Positions 43,892 to 53,254 of a DNA stretch of 64,000 nucleotides are shown in pieces. The stretch lies in assembly GCF_029961155.1 (NCBI RefSeq), contig NZ_JASBRH010000003.1, positions 124,001 through 188,000 on the forward strand, given 5' to 3'. The translations under genes and the position numbers were made by a program. The notes beneath the pieces were generated by a model that saw only the letters and a program-made list of their open reading frames with translations, searched no databases and was not told the DNA's origin. This DNA comes from Pontibacterium granulatum (lineage in GTDB: Bacteria > Pseudomonadota > Gammaproteobacteria > Pseudomonadales > Balneatricaceae). The first letter of the stretch is position 1. Each line of letters opens with the position of its first letter.

Positions 43892-44949
43892 GCATCTCCT
43901 TTTAAGCCGCGTTTCGCCTTGGCGTGCCCATAAGTCCGTGGCTGGGTGTACTGGTCAATAAACGGTGCACTCAGGTTCATCAGCAGCACAGCAAACGCCA
44001 CCGCATCTGGGTAACCACCCCAGGTACGGATCACAAAGATCAACGTACCGATACCGAGACCAAACCAGATCTTGCCTTTGTTACTGGTCGCCGAGCTGAC
44101 CGGGTCGGTCGCGATAAAGAACGCGCCCAGCATGGTGCCACCCACCGTCAGGTGGAAAAACGGATCGGCAAAGTAGTCCGGCTCAACAATAAAGAACAAC
44201 GTCGACAGGACGGCCAGTGATCCCAGTACGGAGACCGGTGCGTGCCAGGTGAAGATCTTTTTATACAGCAGGAAAACGCCACCCATCACATACGCCGCAC
44301 TTACCGCGTGCCATGCACCGATACCATCAGCAAGCACCGGCACCTGGCGCCAAGCCTCCTCGGTGGTCAGACCACCTCGATGACGCAGCGCGTCCAGCGG
44401 GGTTGCACCGGTATAGCTATCAATCACACTGGTATCGATGCCGCCGAAGATCACCTTCAGGGTGTCAACGAAGCTCAGCACCGACCAACCGCTGTCGGCG
44501 CTCACCAATACAAACGGTTCGGTCCAGCGGGTCATCTCCACCGGGAAGGAGACCAGCAGCAACGCATAGGCCACCATCGCAGGATTGAACGGGTTCTGCC
44601 CCAAACCACCGTACAGATGCTTGGCGATCACGATGGCGACAAACACACCTACCAACGTTACCCACCAGGCAGCAAATGGCGGCAATGCCAGTGCCAGCAG
44701 CACCGCAGTCACCACCGCGCTGTAGTCGCTCAGATAGAAGCGGATCGGGCGGTTGCGCAGCTTCATAATCGCCGCTTCGAAACCCACAGCCAGCAGGGAC
44801 GCCCAGATGATATTGATCAGCGTGCCCCAGCCAAAGAAGAAGGTCATCGCAGCCAACCCAGGCAGTGTTGCAAGCAGCACCAGACGCATTACACGGCCGG
44901 TCTGGTTCATCTTGTGCAGATGGGGTGAACTGGATCGAATTAAAGCCAT
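43888..44949 (-). CDS. rsxD: Electron transport complex subunit RsxD
   Basis: 353 residues with about nine membrane segments. A homologue of NqrB/RnfD. The covalent-FMN motif is YTGATPLDALR (near 183). The start SSSPHLHKMNQTGRVM is typical. The 3' end overlaps rsxG by 4 bp. It provides a membrane part of the electron path coupled to ion movement. Confidence 0.93.
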   Translation of the reverse strand: MALIRSSSPHLHKMNQTGRVMRLVLLATLPGLAAMTFFFGWGTLINIIWASLLAVGFEAAIMKLRNRPIRFYLSDYSAVVTAVLLALALPPFAAWWVTLVGVFVAIVIAKHLYGGLGQNPFNPAMVAYALLLVSFPVEMTRWTEPFVLVSADSGWSVLSFVDTLKVIFGGIDTSVIDSYTGATPLDALRHRGGLTTEEAWRQVPVLADGIGAWHAVSAAYVMGGVFLLYKKIFTWHAPVSVLGSLAVLSTLFFIVEPDYFADPFFHLTVGGTMLGAFFIATDPVSSATSNKGKIWFGLGIGTLIFVIRTWGGYPDAVAFAVLLMNLSAPFIDQYTQPRTYGHAKAKRGLKGDA

Positions 44950-44967
44950 CGGTTACTCAGTCCTTAC

Positions 44968-47961
44968 TCAATCAACGATTACGGTATCGGGTTTGGCGTC
45001 CGCATCTACGGTACCGCCCGCCGCTACATAGGCCTGCTTGGCCTCTTCATATTTACCACGCAGTTTTTCGACACCTGCGCGCATCTTTTCAGCGGTTGGC
45101 AAACCTTTCTCTTCCGCATTTTTAGCGGCGACATCGGCTTTCTGCACCTTACCCAGCGCAGCTTCCATATCCGCTTTCAGCTCATCGAGGTTAGCCGCAA
45201 CTGCGGCTACGGCAGCACCACCTTGCGCTTTGGCATCTTCGTAGGTCTTCTTCGCCTCTTCATACTTGCCGCGCAGCTTATCCACACCGGCACGCATCTT
45301 GTCAGCCGTCGGCAGACCTTTCTCCTCGGCGTTTTTCGCTGCGGCATCAGCCTTCTCGACCTTAGCCAAAGCCGCATCCATATCCGCCTTCAATTCATCC
45401 AGATTGACGGCAGATACCGCTGGCGTTGCTGCGTTGTTTTGAGCCTGGGCATCTTCGTAGGCTTTTTTCGCTTCTTCGTACTTGCCGCGCAGCTTATCCA
45501 CACCAGCACGCATTTTCTCAGCCGTTGGCAGGCCCTTCTCTTCTGCGGCTTTTGCTGCGGCATCGGCTTTTTCGACCTTCGCCAGCGCTTTGTCCATGTC
45601 CTCTTTCAGCGGTGCCAGGTCAATCGCTGGCTTACCACCGGCAGCGGCATTCTGTACTTCGGCATCTTCGTAGGCTTTTTTCGCTTCTTCGTACTTGCCG
45701 CGCAGCTTATCCACACCGGCACGCATTTTCTCGGCAGTTGGCAGGCCCTTCTCTTCTGCAGCTTTCGCTGCGGCATCGGCTTTCTCAACCTTCGCCAGAG
45801 CCTTATCCATATCCTCTTTCAGTGGAGCCAGATCGATCGCCGGTTTCGCTGGGGTGCTGCCACCCTGCTCTGCCTCTTCAAAGGCCTTGCGGGTTGTGTC
45901 GACTTTGGCTTCCAACTCTTTTACCTTGGCTTCGAGTTCTGCGATATCACCTTCACCGCTGTCCTGCGCTTTTTCCAGGGCTTTCTCGGCCTGCTTCAGC
46001 TTGGTACGCGCCACAGCTGCGGCGGTCTTCAACTGCTTGATATCCACAACCGGCGCTGTTGGCGCTGGCGCGGCCTGAGCGTCATCAAACGCCTTCTGGG
46101 CAGCGTCCGCTTTGGCTTCCAGCTCTTTAACGGTGTCGCGCAATTGCTCGATACCGTCCTGGCCTTTCTCTTCCGCCGCCTTCAGTGCACTCTGAGCCTT
46201 CTTCAGCTTCGTACGAGCTACGGCAGCAGCGGTCTTCAGAGCCTTGATATCCGGTGCACCTGCGGCTGCCACAGTGCCGCCTTTTTCCGCCTGCTCCAGT
46301 TTCTGCTGGGCAGCATCGGCTTTCTGTTTGGCCGTGTTAAATGCAGCTTCCAGCTCCGCCAGATTGTCCGCTCCGCTCTCTTTGGCCTGCTCGAACGCCT
46401 TTTCGGCCTTCTTCAGTTTGGTGCGGGCCACAGCAGCCGCAGTTTTGAGCGTTTTCACATCGCCACCGGCAGCAGCCGGTTTCGCCGCGCCTGCGCTGTC
46501 TTTCTTGGACGCTTGCGCTTTGGCAGCCTCTTCGGCACGGGCCTTGCGACGCAGCTCTTTCTCGATCTTTTCCTGTTCCAGACGCGCCTGGCGCGCCTCG
46601 AAACGCATACGGGCGTATTCCGCTTTCTGCTTCTCCGCCTCTTCCTGACGGATTTCGGCCTTTGCGTTGCGGTAGTACTGCACCAGCGGGATGTTGCTTG
46701 GGCAGACGTAGGAGCAGGCACCACATTCGATGCAGTCGAACAGGTTGTGGTGTTTCGCCTTGTCGTACTCTTTACCTTTGGCGAACCAGTGCAGCTGCTG
46801 TGGCAACAGTTCAGCCGGGCACACCTGCTCACACATACCACAACGGATACAGTTCAGCGCTGGCGGCGCCGGAGGCATCTCTTCCTCGGTTGCGGCGATG
46901 ATGCAGTTGGTGGTTTTCACCACCGGTACTGCGTCGCTCTTCATGGTGAAGCCCATCATCGGCCCCCCCATCACCAGACGATACAGGTCGTCACGGCGCA
47001 CACCGGAGGCTTCCAGAAGTTCGGAATACTGGGTGCCGATCAGCACGTCCAGGTTGTGGCGCTGATCAACCGCGTCACCGGTGATCGTCACGATACGGGA
47101 GATCAGCGGCTCGCCACGGTGTACGGCACGGTAAATGGCGCTGGCGGTACCTACGTTCTGACAAACGATACCTACATCAGCCGGGATCTTGCCGCTTGGC
47201 ACTTCGACGCCGGTCAGCAGTTTAACCAACTGTTTCTCGCCACCGGACGGGTATTTGGTTGGCACAACCACCACATCAATGTTCAGATGGCAGCCCCGTA
47301 CCGCGTCTTCCAGAGCACGAATGGCCTGTGGCTTGTTGTCCTCGATACCAATCAGGATATGGCTCGGATTCAACAGGTGAGCAATCACCTCGATACCACC
47401 CAGGATTTCGTCGGAGCGCTCACGGATCAGCAGGTCATCCGCGGTGATATACGGCTCACACTCCGCCGCATTGATGATCAGGGTGTTCACGATATGGTCG
47501 TCACCCAGATGCAGCTTCACGTCGGTCGGGAAACCTGCACCGCCCATACCGGCGATACCGTAGTTACGGATGTAGTTGATCAGTTCAGACTTGGTGTAGG
47601 ACTTGTAGTCCTCCAGGCCCGCATGCTCAATCCATTCGTCCTGACCGTCGGTTTCGATCACGATACAGTTGGCTTCCATACCGGATGCGTGTGGTACAGG
47701 CTGTGGCCCGATCAGCGTCACGGTGCCGGACGTCGGTGCATGCAAACTCACACTGACACGGCCGATCGGCTCGGCGATCACCTGACCTTTCAGCACCCGA
47801 TCACCGACTTTCACCAGCGGCTCGGCCGGTGCTCCGATATGTTGAGACAGCGGCAATACGAGGCGCGGTGGGATCGGCGCCGGACGGATCGGCGCACCAT
47901 TGGACTGACGTTTGTTTTCCGGTGGGTGAACACCACCATGGAAAGCGTGTACGCGGGTCAT
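44968..47961 (-). CDS. rsxC: Electron transport complex subunit RsxC with long repeat tail
   Basis: 997 residues, much longer than the core of about 450. Core: HGGVHPPENK start, NADH/FMN-binding region (NYGIAGMGGAGFPTDVKLHLG near 132), SLBB-like part, and two 4Fe-4S motifs CIRCGMCEQVCPAE (near 372) and CIECGACSYVCPSN (near 410). A charged helix (430-485) then leads to seven Ala/Lys/Glu-rich repeats of about 70 residues, predicted coiled coil. RsxC is the NADH-oxidising subunit; E. coli RsxC also carries a shorter repeat tail. The stop-start overlap with rsxB is one base. Confidence 0.94.
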   Translation of the reverse strand: MTRVHAFHGGVHPPENKRQSNGAPIRPAPIPPRLVLPLSQHIGAPAEPLVKVGDRVLKGQVIAEPIGRVSVSLHAPTSGTVTLIGPQPVPHASGMEANCIVIETDGQDEWIEHAGLEDYKSYTKSELINYIRNYGIAGMGGAGFPTDVKLHLGDDHIVNTLIINAAECEPYITADDLLIRERSDEILGGIEVIAHLLNPSHILIGIEDNKPQAIRALEDAVRGCHLNIDVVVVPTKYPSGGEKQLVKLLTGVEVPSGKIPADVGIVCQNVGTASAIYRAVHRGEPLISRIVTITGDAVDQRHNLDVLIGTQYSELLEASGVRRDDLYRLVMGGPMMGFTMKSDAVPVVKTTNCIIAATEEEMPPAPPALNCIRCGMCEQVCPAELLPQQLHWFAKGKEYDKAKHHNLFDCIECGACSYVCPSNIPLVQYYRNAKAEIRQEEAEKQKAEYARMRFEARQARLEQEKIEKELRRKARAEEAAKAQASKKDSAGAAKPAAAGGDVKTLKTAAAVARTKLKKAEKAFEQAKESGADNLAELEAAFNTAKQKADAAQQKLEQAEKGGTVAAAGAPDIKALKTAAAVARTKLKKAQSALKAAEEKGQDGIEQLRDTVKELEAKADAAQKAFDDAQAAPAPTAPVVDIKQLKTAAAVARTKLKQAEKALEKAQDSGEGDIAELEAKVKELEAKVDTTRKAFEEAEQGGSTPAKPAIDLAPLKEDMDKALAKVEKADAAAKAAEEKGLPTAEKMRAGVDKLRGKYEEAKKAYEDAEVQNAAAGGKPAIDLAPLKEDMDKALAKVEKADAAAKAAEEKGLPTAEKMRAGVDKLRGKYEEAKKAYEDAQAQNNAATPAVSAVNLDELKADMDAALAKVEKADAAAKNAEEKGLPTADKMRAGVDKLRGKYEEAKKTYEDAKAQGGAAVAAVAANLDELKADMEAALGKVQKADVAAKNAEEKGLPTAEKMRAGVEKLRGKYEEAKQAYVAAGGTVDADAKPDTVIVD
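44990..46470 (-). repeat. Seven tandem ~210-bp repeats in the 3' part of rsxC
   Basis: There are three type-A units opening (I/V)K.LKTAAAVARTKLK, then four type-B units opening LxxLKxDMDxALAKVEKADAA and carrying GLPTAEKMRAGVDKLRGKY. The first two type-B units (about 45430-45850) are almost identical in DNA as well as protein, implying recent duplication or gene conversion. Spacers between units are Ala/Pro/Gly-rich. Confidence 0.9.
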
Positions 47962-48563
47962 CAGGCTGCCTCCCCTTTTTCGAAGGCTTCACCACGACCG
48001 CGGTCTGTCGCAATCAGTTCAACACCCGGTTTGGGCAGATCCCACTTCCAGGTGTTCAGCGTTGTTTCGATCGGAACCATATCAATACAATCAACCGGAC
48101 AAGGTTCTACACAAAGGTCACAGCCGGTGCACTCGGAGGTAATCACGGTGTGCATCTGCTTGGCCGCGCCGAGGATCGCATCCACCGGGCAGGCCTGAAT
48201 ACATTTGGTGCAACCAATACACTCGTCTTCGCGAATGTAAGCAACCGCTTTTACCGGATCCCCCGCATCTTCCGCATCCAGCGTTGGCGCCTCAATATCC
48301 AGCAGGTCGGCCAGGGCATCGACTGTGGACTGGCCACCCGGAGGACACTTGTTGATCGCTTCGCCGTTGGCGATCGCTTCCGCATACGGGCGACAGCCGG
48401 GATGACCGCACTGGCCACACTGGGTCTGTGGCAGCAGTTCATCGATCTGGTCGACGATCGGGTTGCCTTCTACTTTAAAGCGAACGGAGGCATAGCCCAG
48501 CAGCAGGCCGAAGGCGACCGCCAGCAGAGCTAGAACAATAATGGCTATCAGTACTGCGCTCAT
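47961..48563 (-). CDS. rsxB: Electron transport complex subunit RsxB
   Basis: 200 residues. An N-terminal membrane segment ([19 protein letters not shown]) is followed by a 4Fe-4S motif in [17 protein letters not shown] (near 48) and a two-cluster ferredoxin region [16 protein letters not shown] / [16 protein letters not shown] (near 115-160). It carries electrons between RsxC and the membrane subunits. An Rsx complex keeps SoxR reduced in E. coli; the Rnf role is Na+-coupled ferredoxin:NAD reduction. Confidence 0.94.
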   Translation of the reverse strand: MSAVLIAIIVLALLAVAFGLLLGYASVRFKVEGNPIVDQIDELLPQTQCGQCGHPGCRPYAEAIANGEAINKCPPGGQSTVDALADLLDIEAPTLDAEDAGDPVKAVAYIREDECIGCTKCIQACPVDAILGAAKQMHTVITSECTGCDLCVEPCPVDCIDMVPIETTLNTWKWDLPKPGVELIATDRGRGEAFEKGEAA

Positions 48564-48579
48564 TTTACTCTCCGCTCAC

Positions 48580-49161
48580 TCAGAACTGGACCAGGCCGGT
48601 AAAACCCATAAAGGCCAGTGACATCAGCCCCGCCGTTACCATACCGATGGCCGAGCCCTTGAAGGCAGCAGGCACATCCGCCACGGCGATACGTTCACGC
48701 ATCGCAGAGAACAGGATCAACGCGAGGGAGAAGCCCACCGCGCCACCAAAGCCGTAGACGATGGAATCCACAAAATCGTTCTGTTTTTTGATGTTCAACA
48801 GTGCCACACCCAACACGGCACAGTTGGTCGTGATCAGCGGCAAGAAGATACCCAGCACCTTGTAGAGCAACGGGCTGGTCTTATGCACCACCATTTCGGT
48901 GAACTGCACCACAACCGCAATCACCAGAATAAAGGAGATGGTTTGCAGATAGGCCAGATCCATTGGTTGCAGTATGTAGGCATACACCAGATAACTGCAG
49001 ACAGAGGATAACGTCAGCACGAACGTAGTCGCCAACGACATACCCATTGCGGTTTCCAGCTTATTGGAAACCCCCATGAATGGGCAGAGGCCGAGGAATT
49101 GCACCAGTACGAAGTTATTTACCAGTACTGTGCTGATCAGAATTAATAGGTACTCTGTCAT
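48580..49161 (-). CDS. rsxA: Electron transport complex subunit RsxA
   Basis: 193 residues with six membrane segments; a paralogue of RsxE and homologue of NqrE. Typical motifs: [20 protein letters not shown] at the start and [15 protein letters not shown] near 105, each contributing a Cys to the intramembrane iron site. It is the first gene of rsxABCDGE. The ribosome site is weak. In the leader, AAAATTAG / CTAATTTT forms a small hairpin (about 49231-49252). Confidence 0.94.
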   Translation of the reverse strand: MTEYLLILISTVLVNNFVLVQFLGLCPFMGVSNKLETAMGMSLATTFVLTLSSVCSYLVYAYILQPMDLAYLQTISFILVIAVVVQFTEMVVHKTSPLLYKVLGIFLPLITTNCAVLGVALLNIKKQNDFVDSIVYGFGGAVGFSLALILFSAMRERIAVADVPAAFKGSAIGMVTAGLMSLAFMGFTGLVQF

Positions 49162-49311
49162 ATCGTATCTGCTATCGCTTAATCACTATCCACTTCGCCA
49201 CCGTAACGGAAATATCACGGGGCCGGAGACAAAATTAGAAGTTGCTAATTTTATCGATATTCCTGCACCATCGATAGGGTTTGACCCTTGACGCACCTCA
49301 ACGGGAACAAC

Positions 49312-49332
49312 AAAGCGGCTTAACGCCGCTTT
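49312..49332. terminator. Hairpin between cysN and rsxA
   Basis: AAAGCGGC / GCCGCTTT perfect 8-bp stem with a 5-base loop, about 70 bp past the cysN stop. There is no real T-tract on either strand, so termination activity is uncertain. Confidence 0.4.
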
Positions 49333-49363
49333 GAAAATGATGGCTACACCATCAATTGTTCAC

Positions 49364-49391
49364 CCGCGGCCGGTCATATAACCGGTTGCGG
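49364..49391 (-). terminator. GC-rich hairpin directly after cysN
   Basis: CCGC-GCCGGT / ACCGGT-GCGG imperfect inverted repeat with a CATATA loop, 8 bp past the cysN stop codon. No T-tract follows; it could mark the 3' end of the cysDN mRNA. Confidence 0.4.
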
Positions 49392-49398
49392 GCGCACA

Positions 49399-51126
49399 TT
49401 ATACCAGTGCGTGCTGCTGAAGCAGCTCCAACACGGCAGTAATTTGACGGTTTGCCGCCTGATCTGCACTCAGGCGCAGGTCAGCCTCGCTGCCATCCAA
49501 TGAAACATTCAGCAGGCCTTCACCTGCCAGAGCCGTTTCGCTTGCTGCAATGACCAACAGACCGTTGTTGTTCAGCACGGTGGCTGTCGCCAGCAGGTTG
49601 GACTGCAGCTCCGCCGGCAGGGTCGCATCATTCAGGACCGCCACTGCTCGACCGGCATTAAACAGTGCTTTCTCCACACTGTATAGCACCATATCGCGCT
49701 GCTGCGCCGTACCACCGGATACGACCACAGTTGCCGCTTGCTGACCAAAGCGACGTGCTTTGTCTGCCGCGCTTACCTGTGCGCTTTCTGCAACGTCCAG
49801 ATCTTCACCCAGCTTCGCCTGAGCCGCACCTTCAACGATCATGCCCGCCGCGACAGTCGCGTTGGACAGACGATCAACGATGATGAAGGAACCGGTACCG
49901 TGGTGGGACTTGTAGTCGTCGGCGATGATCGGACGTTCCAGGGTGATCTCACAACGGGCGATGTCGTTCAGCACCAGAGTGCTGACTTCAGACTTCTCCA
50001 GGGTGTTCACATCCACTCGGTGACGAATATTGGTGATACCACCCGCTACAGTGGAGGTTGCCAGTTTCACGTCGTACTGACGGCCCGGGATCAGTTCGGC
50101 TTCGGACATCCACACAACCATTGCGTCGAAACGGTTGGTCACTTCCGGCACATTGCTGGAGTGAACCAGTACGTCACCGCGGGAGATGTCGATCTCATCT
50201 TCCAGGGTCAGGGTCACTGACATCGGCGGGAATGCTTCATCCAGCTCACCGTCGAAAGTCACGATGGATTTTACGCGGCTGGACTTGCCGGATGGAAGTA
50301 CAGTCACTTCATCGCCCGGACGTACGATACCGGACGCCAGGGTACCGCAGTAACCACGGAAGTCCAGGTTCGGACGGTTTACGTATTGAACCGGGAAACG
50401 CAGTTCGTCGAAGTTCTGGTCGCTGGCAATCTCTACGGTTTCCAGCTGCTCCATCAGTGGAGTGCCGGTGTACCATGGGGTCTGTTCAGACAGGCTTACC
50501 ACGTTGTCGCCTTTCAGGGCAGAGATCGGCACGAACTGTACGTCCGGCAGATCCAGATCCTTAGCGAACTCCTGGTAGTCACGTTTGATCTCTTCAAAAC
50601 GTTCTTCGCTAAACTCCACCAGGTCCATCTTGTTGATGGCGACGATGGTGTGCTTGATACCCAGCTGGGACACGATGAAGCTGTGACGCTTGGTCTGTAC
50701 CTGTACACCGTAACGCGCGTCAATCAGGATGATCGCCAGGTCACAGGTGGATGCACCGGTCGCCATGTTACGGGTGTACTGCTCGTGCCCCGGGGTGTCG
50801 GCGATGATGAACTTACGCTTGTCGGTGGAGAAGTAGCGGTACGCCACATCGATGGTGATACCCTGCTCACGCTCTGCCTGCAGGCCATCCACCAGCAGCG
50901 CCAGATCCAGCTCTTCACCGGCATTACCGATGCGCGCGCTTTCACTCTGGATAGCGGCCAACTGGTCTTCATAAATCATTTTGGAATCGTGCAGCAGTCG
51001 CCCGATCAGGGTGGACTTGCCGTCATCGACGCTGCCGCAGGTCAGGAAGCGCAGCAGCTCTTTATTTTCATGCTGATTCAGGTACGCCTGAATATCGGAT
51101 GCGATAAGATCGCTCTGGTGACTCAT
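49399..51126 (-). CDS. cysN: Sulfate adenylyltransferase subunit 1 (CysN) with decayed APS-kinase-like tail
   Basis: 575 residues. The GTPase domain has [18 protein letters not shown] (G1, near 31), [11 protein letters not shown] (G3, near 111) and NKMDLV (G4, near 167), then two beta-barrel domains to about 445. A C-terminal extension (about 450-575) reads [18 protein letters not shown] and [15 protein letters not shown]. These align with the CysC region around its P-loop (GLSGSGKST) and xxGRxVxxLDGD, but the P-loop Gly-Lys-Ser and the later kinase motifs are missing. GTP hydrolysis by CysN drives APS formation by CysD. The tail cannot be an active APS kinase. Confidence 0.93.
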   Translation of the reverse strand: MSHQSDLIASDIQAYLNQHENKELLRFLTCGSVDDGKSTLIGRLLHDSKMIYEDQLAAIQSESARIGNAGEELDLALLVDGLQAEREQGITIDVAYRYFSTDKRKFIIADTPGHEQYTRNMATGASTCDLAIILIDARYGVQVQTKRHSFIVSQLGIKHTIVAINKMDLVEFSEERFEEIKRDYQEFAKDLDLPDVQFVPISALKGDNVVSLSEQTPWYTGTPLMEQLETVEIASDQNFDELRFPVQYVNRPNLDFRGYCGTLASGIVRPGDEVTVLPSGKSSRVKSIVTFDGELDEAFPPMSVTLTLEDEIDISRGDVLVHSSNVPEVTNRFDAMVVWMSEAELIPGRQYDVKLATSTVAGGITNIRHRVDVNTLEKSEVSTLVLNDIARCEITLERPIIADDYKSHHGTGSFIIVDRLSNATVAAGMIVEGAAQAKLGEDLDVAESAQVSAADKARRFGQQAATVVVSGGTAQQRDMVLYSVEKALFNAGRAVAVLNDATLPAELQSNLLATATVLNNNGLLVIAASETALAGEGLLNVSLDGSEADLRLSADQAANRQITAVLELLQQHALV

Positions 51127-51183
51127 AACTGTATCTCTTCTGAAATCCGTTGAATTCTGCCCGGAAAGGTCTCTAACACGCGG

Positions 51184-52101
51184 TTAGAAGTAACCTTCCA
51201 TCTTCTTCTGTTCCATGGAACCGGCGCTATCATGGTCGATGGCACGGCCCTGGCGCTCAGAGGTCGTGGTCAGCAGCATCTCCTGAATAATGTCAGGCAG
51301 GGTTGCTGCGTCAGATTCAACCGCACCGGTCAGCGGGTAGCAGCCCAGCGTACGGAAACGGACGTTCTTCATTTCAGGCACTTCGCCCTCTTCCAGCGGC
51401 ATACGGTCGTCATCAACCATGATCAGCATGCCATCGCGTTCCACAACCGGACGTTTCTCAGAGAGGTACAGAGGTACAATCGGAATCTCTTCCAGGTAGA
51501 TGTACTGCCAGATATCCAGTTCGGTCCAGTTGGACAGCGGGAATACACGGATGCTCTCACCCTTGTCGATACGGGTGTTGAATGTATTCCACAGCTCTGG
51601 ACGCTGGCTTTTCGGATCCCAACGGTGATTCTGGTCACGGAAAGAGAACACGCGCTCCTTGGCACGGGATTTCTCTTCGTCACGACGGGCACCACCAAAC
51701 GCCGCATCAAACTTGTACTTGTTCAGAGCCTGCTTCAGGCCCTGAGTCTTCATGATGTCGGTGTGCTTCTTGGAACCGTGGCTAAACGGGCCGATACCCA
51801 TATCCACACCTTCCTGGTTGATGTGCACAATCAGATCCATGCCGGCTTCTTCTGCCATTTTGTCACGGAACTCGATCATTTCACGGAACTTCCAGGTGGT
51901 GTCCACGTGCATCAGCGGGAACGGAGGGTTGCCCGGGAAGAACGCTTTACGCGCCAGATGCAACATGACGGAGGAGTCCTTACCAATGGAGTAAAGCATC
52001 ACTGGGTTTTCGAACTCAGATGCTACTTCACGAATGATATGAATACTCTCGGCTTCGAGCTGCCGAAGATGGGTCAAACGATGTTCCGGCAAGGATGACA
52101 T
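51184..52101 (-). CDS. cysD: Sulfate adenylyltransferase subunit 2
   Basis: 305 residues, N-type ATP pyrophosphatase fold. PP-motif [18 protein letters not shown] (near 38), then [20 protein letters not shown] (near 137) and [12 protein letters not shown] (near 240). It forms adenosine 5'-phosphosulfate from ATP and sulfate together with CysN, 57 bp downstream. It is transcribed divergently from the TSUP permease across 300 AT-rich bases. Confidence 0.95.
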   Translation of the reverse strand: MSSLPEHRLTHLRQLEAESIHIIREVASEFENPVMLYSIGKDSSVMLHLARKAFFPGNPPFPLMHVDTTWKFREMIEFRDKMAEEAGMDLIVHINQEGVDMGIGPFSHGSKKHTDIMKTQGLKQALNKYKFDAAFGGARRDEEKSRAKERVFSFRDQNHRWDPKSQRPELWNTFNTRIDKGESIRVFPLSNWTELDIWQYIYLEEIPIVPLYLSEKRPVVERDGMLIMVDDDRMPLEEGEVPEMKNVRFRTLGCYPLTGAVESDAATLPDIIQEMLLTTTSERQGRAIDHDSAGSMEQKKMEGYF

Positions 52102-52401
52102 TAATACACGCCCTATAATTAATATCTGGTTATCTAGGTGGCCCTACTTACACCCACCTTTATATAGGTACAAGCGTAGAGGCCTCGATTAGCATGCCAT
52201 TATCGCAGCACATTTTTAAAACCAAAAAGAATAAATAGAAATGCACTAAAAACTTATTGTTATATGCAAGCCTACCAGGCCCTAGTATATAAGAACTCCC
52301 TTATACGAACAAAAAAGCAATAAGAAAAGTTCAAATTATTATTTTAAGTTATATAAATCACAGGCTACTATGCCGCAAGATTATTTGTGGTAGGTGTACC
52401 T
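52102..52401. other. AT-rich divergent promoter region of cysDN and TSUP gene
   Basis: 300 bp without reading frames, with runs of A/T around 52220-52365. This is the expected place for CysB-dependent promoters of both units. CysB sites are too loosely defined to mark by eye, and I see no clear hairpin or riboswitch. Confidence 0.4.
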
Positions 52402-53187
52402 ATGGAATTTGCATACAGCTTTGCAGGATTGGTAGTCGGTTTCATCGTCGGCCTTACAGGCATCGGCGGTGGTGCTCTTATGACACCGATTCTGATCGTT
52501 GTATTTGGTATTCCGCCAGTGGCCGCGGTCAGTACCGACCTTTTATACGCAGCAGTCACTAAATGCGGCGGCACCTTCTCCTATGCTAAGAAGAAGCTGA
52601 TAGAATACCGCATCGTTTTGCTGTTGCTGAGCGGCAGCTTGCCAGGCAGTCTACTGACCCTGCACTACCTGAAAGGCTTGGATGGCCTGGAACAGATTGA
52701 ACATCTGATGAACCTGACGCTGGGGTTCTCGCTGGTCCTGACCTCCATCGCCGTATTCCTGCGCAATAGGATCCGTGCGAAAGCGCTGGAGTGGCAGGAT
52801 ACGGCGTTTGCCCATCACGGTCGCCGCTGGCGTCCGGTGATTACGGTCGCCATGGGCGTTGTATTAGGTGGACTGGTGACCCTGTCATCCGTCGGTGCGG
52901 GTGCACTGGGTACCGCTCTGTTGATTTTACTGTATCCACGTATGTCGATGCCGGCTATCGTGGGTACCGACCTGCTGCACGCGGTATTATTGACCGCCGT
53001 CGCCGGTGCAGGTCACTACGAGATGGGCAATGTCGATCTGACACTGCTGCTCTATCTGGTAATCGGATCGCTGCCGGGCGTATTTGTTGGCAGCCATCTG
53101 GGAACCCGACTGTCTCCAAAGGTGATGCAGCCGATTATGGGCTCGTTGCTGTTAGCCATAGGCCTGCGTTTCGTGCTGGCCGGATAA
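52402..53187 (+). CDS. TSUP (TauE/SafE) family sulfite/sulfur-anion permease
   Basis: 261 residues, about eight membrane segments in two repeats. The first repeat starts AGLVVGFIVGLTGIGGGALM and the second VLGGLVTLSSVGAGALG, the typical TSUP pattern. Start: the ATG with TAGGTG upstream rather than a GTG 15 bp earlier. Being between cysDN and cysI, it is likely to move sulfate, sulfite or a similar anion linked to assimilation (inference). Confidence 0.85.
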   Translation: MEFAYSFAGLVVGFIVGLTGIGGGALMTPILIVVFGIPPVAAVSTDLLYAAVTKCGGTFSYAKKKLIEYRIVLLLLSGSLPGSLLTLHYLKGLDGLEQIEHLMNLTLGFSLVLTSIAVFLRNRIRAKALEWQDTAFAHHGRRWRPVITVAMGVVLGGLVTLSSVGAGALGTALLILLYPRMSMPAIVGTDLLHAVLLTAVAGAGHYEMGNVDLTLLLYLVIGSLPGVFVGSHLGTRLSPKVMQPIMGSLLLAIGLRFVLAG

Positions 53188-53254
53188 GAACCCAACAACT
53201 TTTAACACTAATGTGAGGTGATCGGCCCGAAGAGGCCGAGCAAGGTGTCGAATC

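Noticed and set aside
44990-46470. CRISPR-like or satellite array
   Set aside because: The repeats are about 210 bp, in frame, and encode helical protein repeats in rsxC.
45223-48198. Open frame of 991 codons on the plus strand opposite rsxC and rsxB
   Set aside because: It is the mirror of the Ala/Lys/Glu-rich rsxC repeats. Its translation has no family likeness, while rsxC and rsxB carry full Fe-S motifs.
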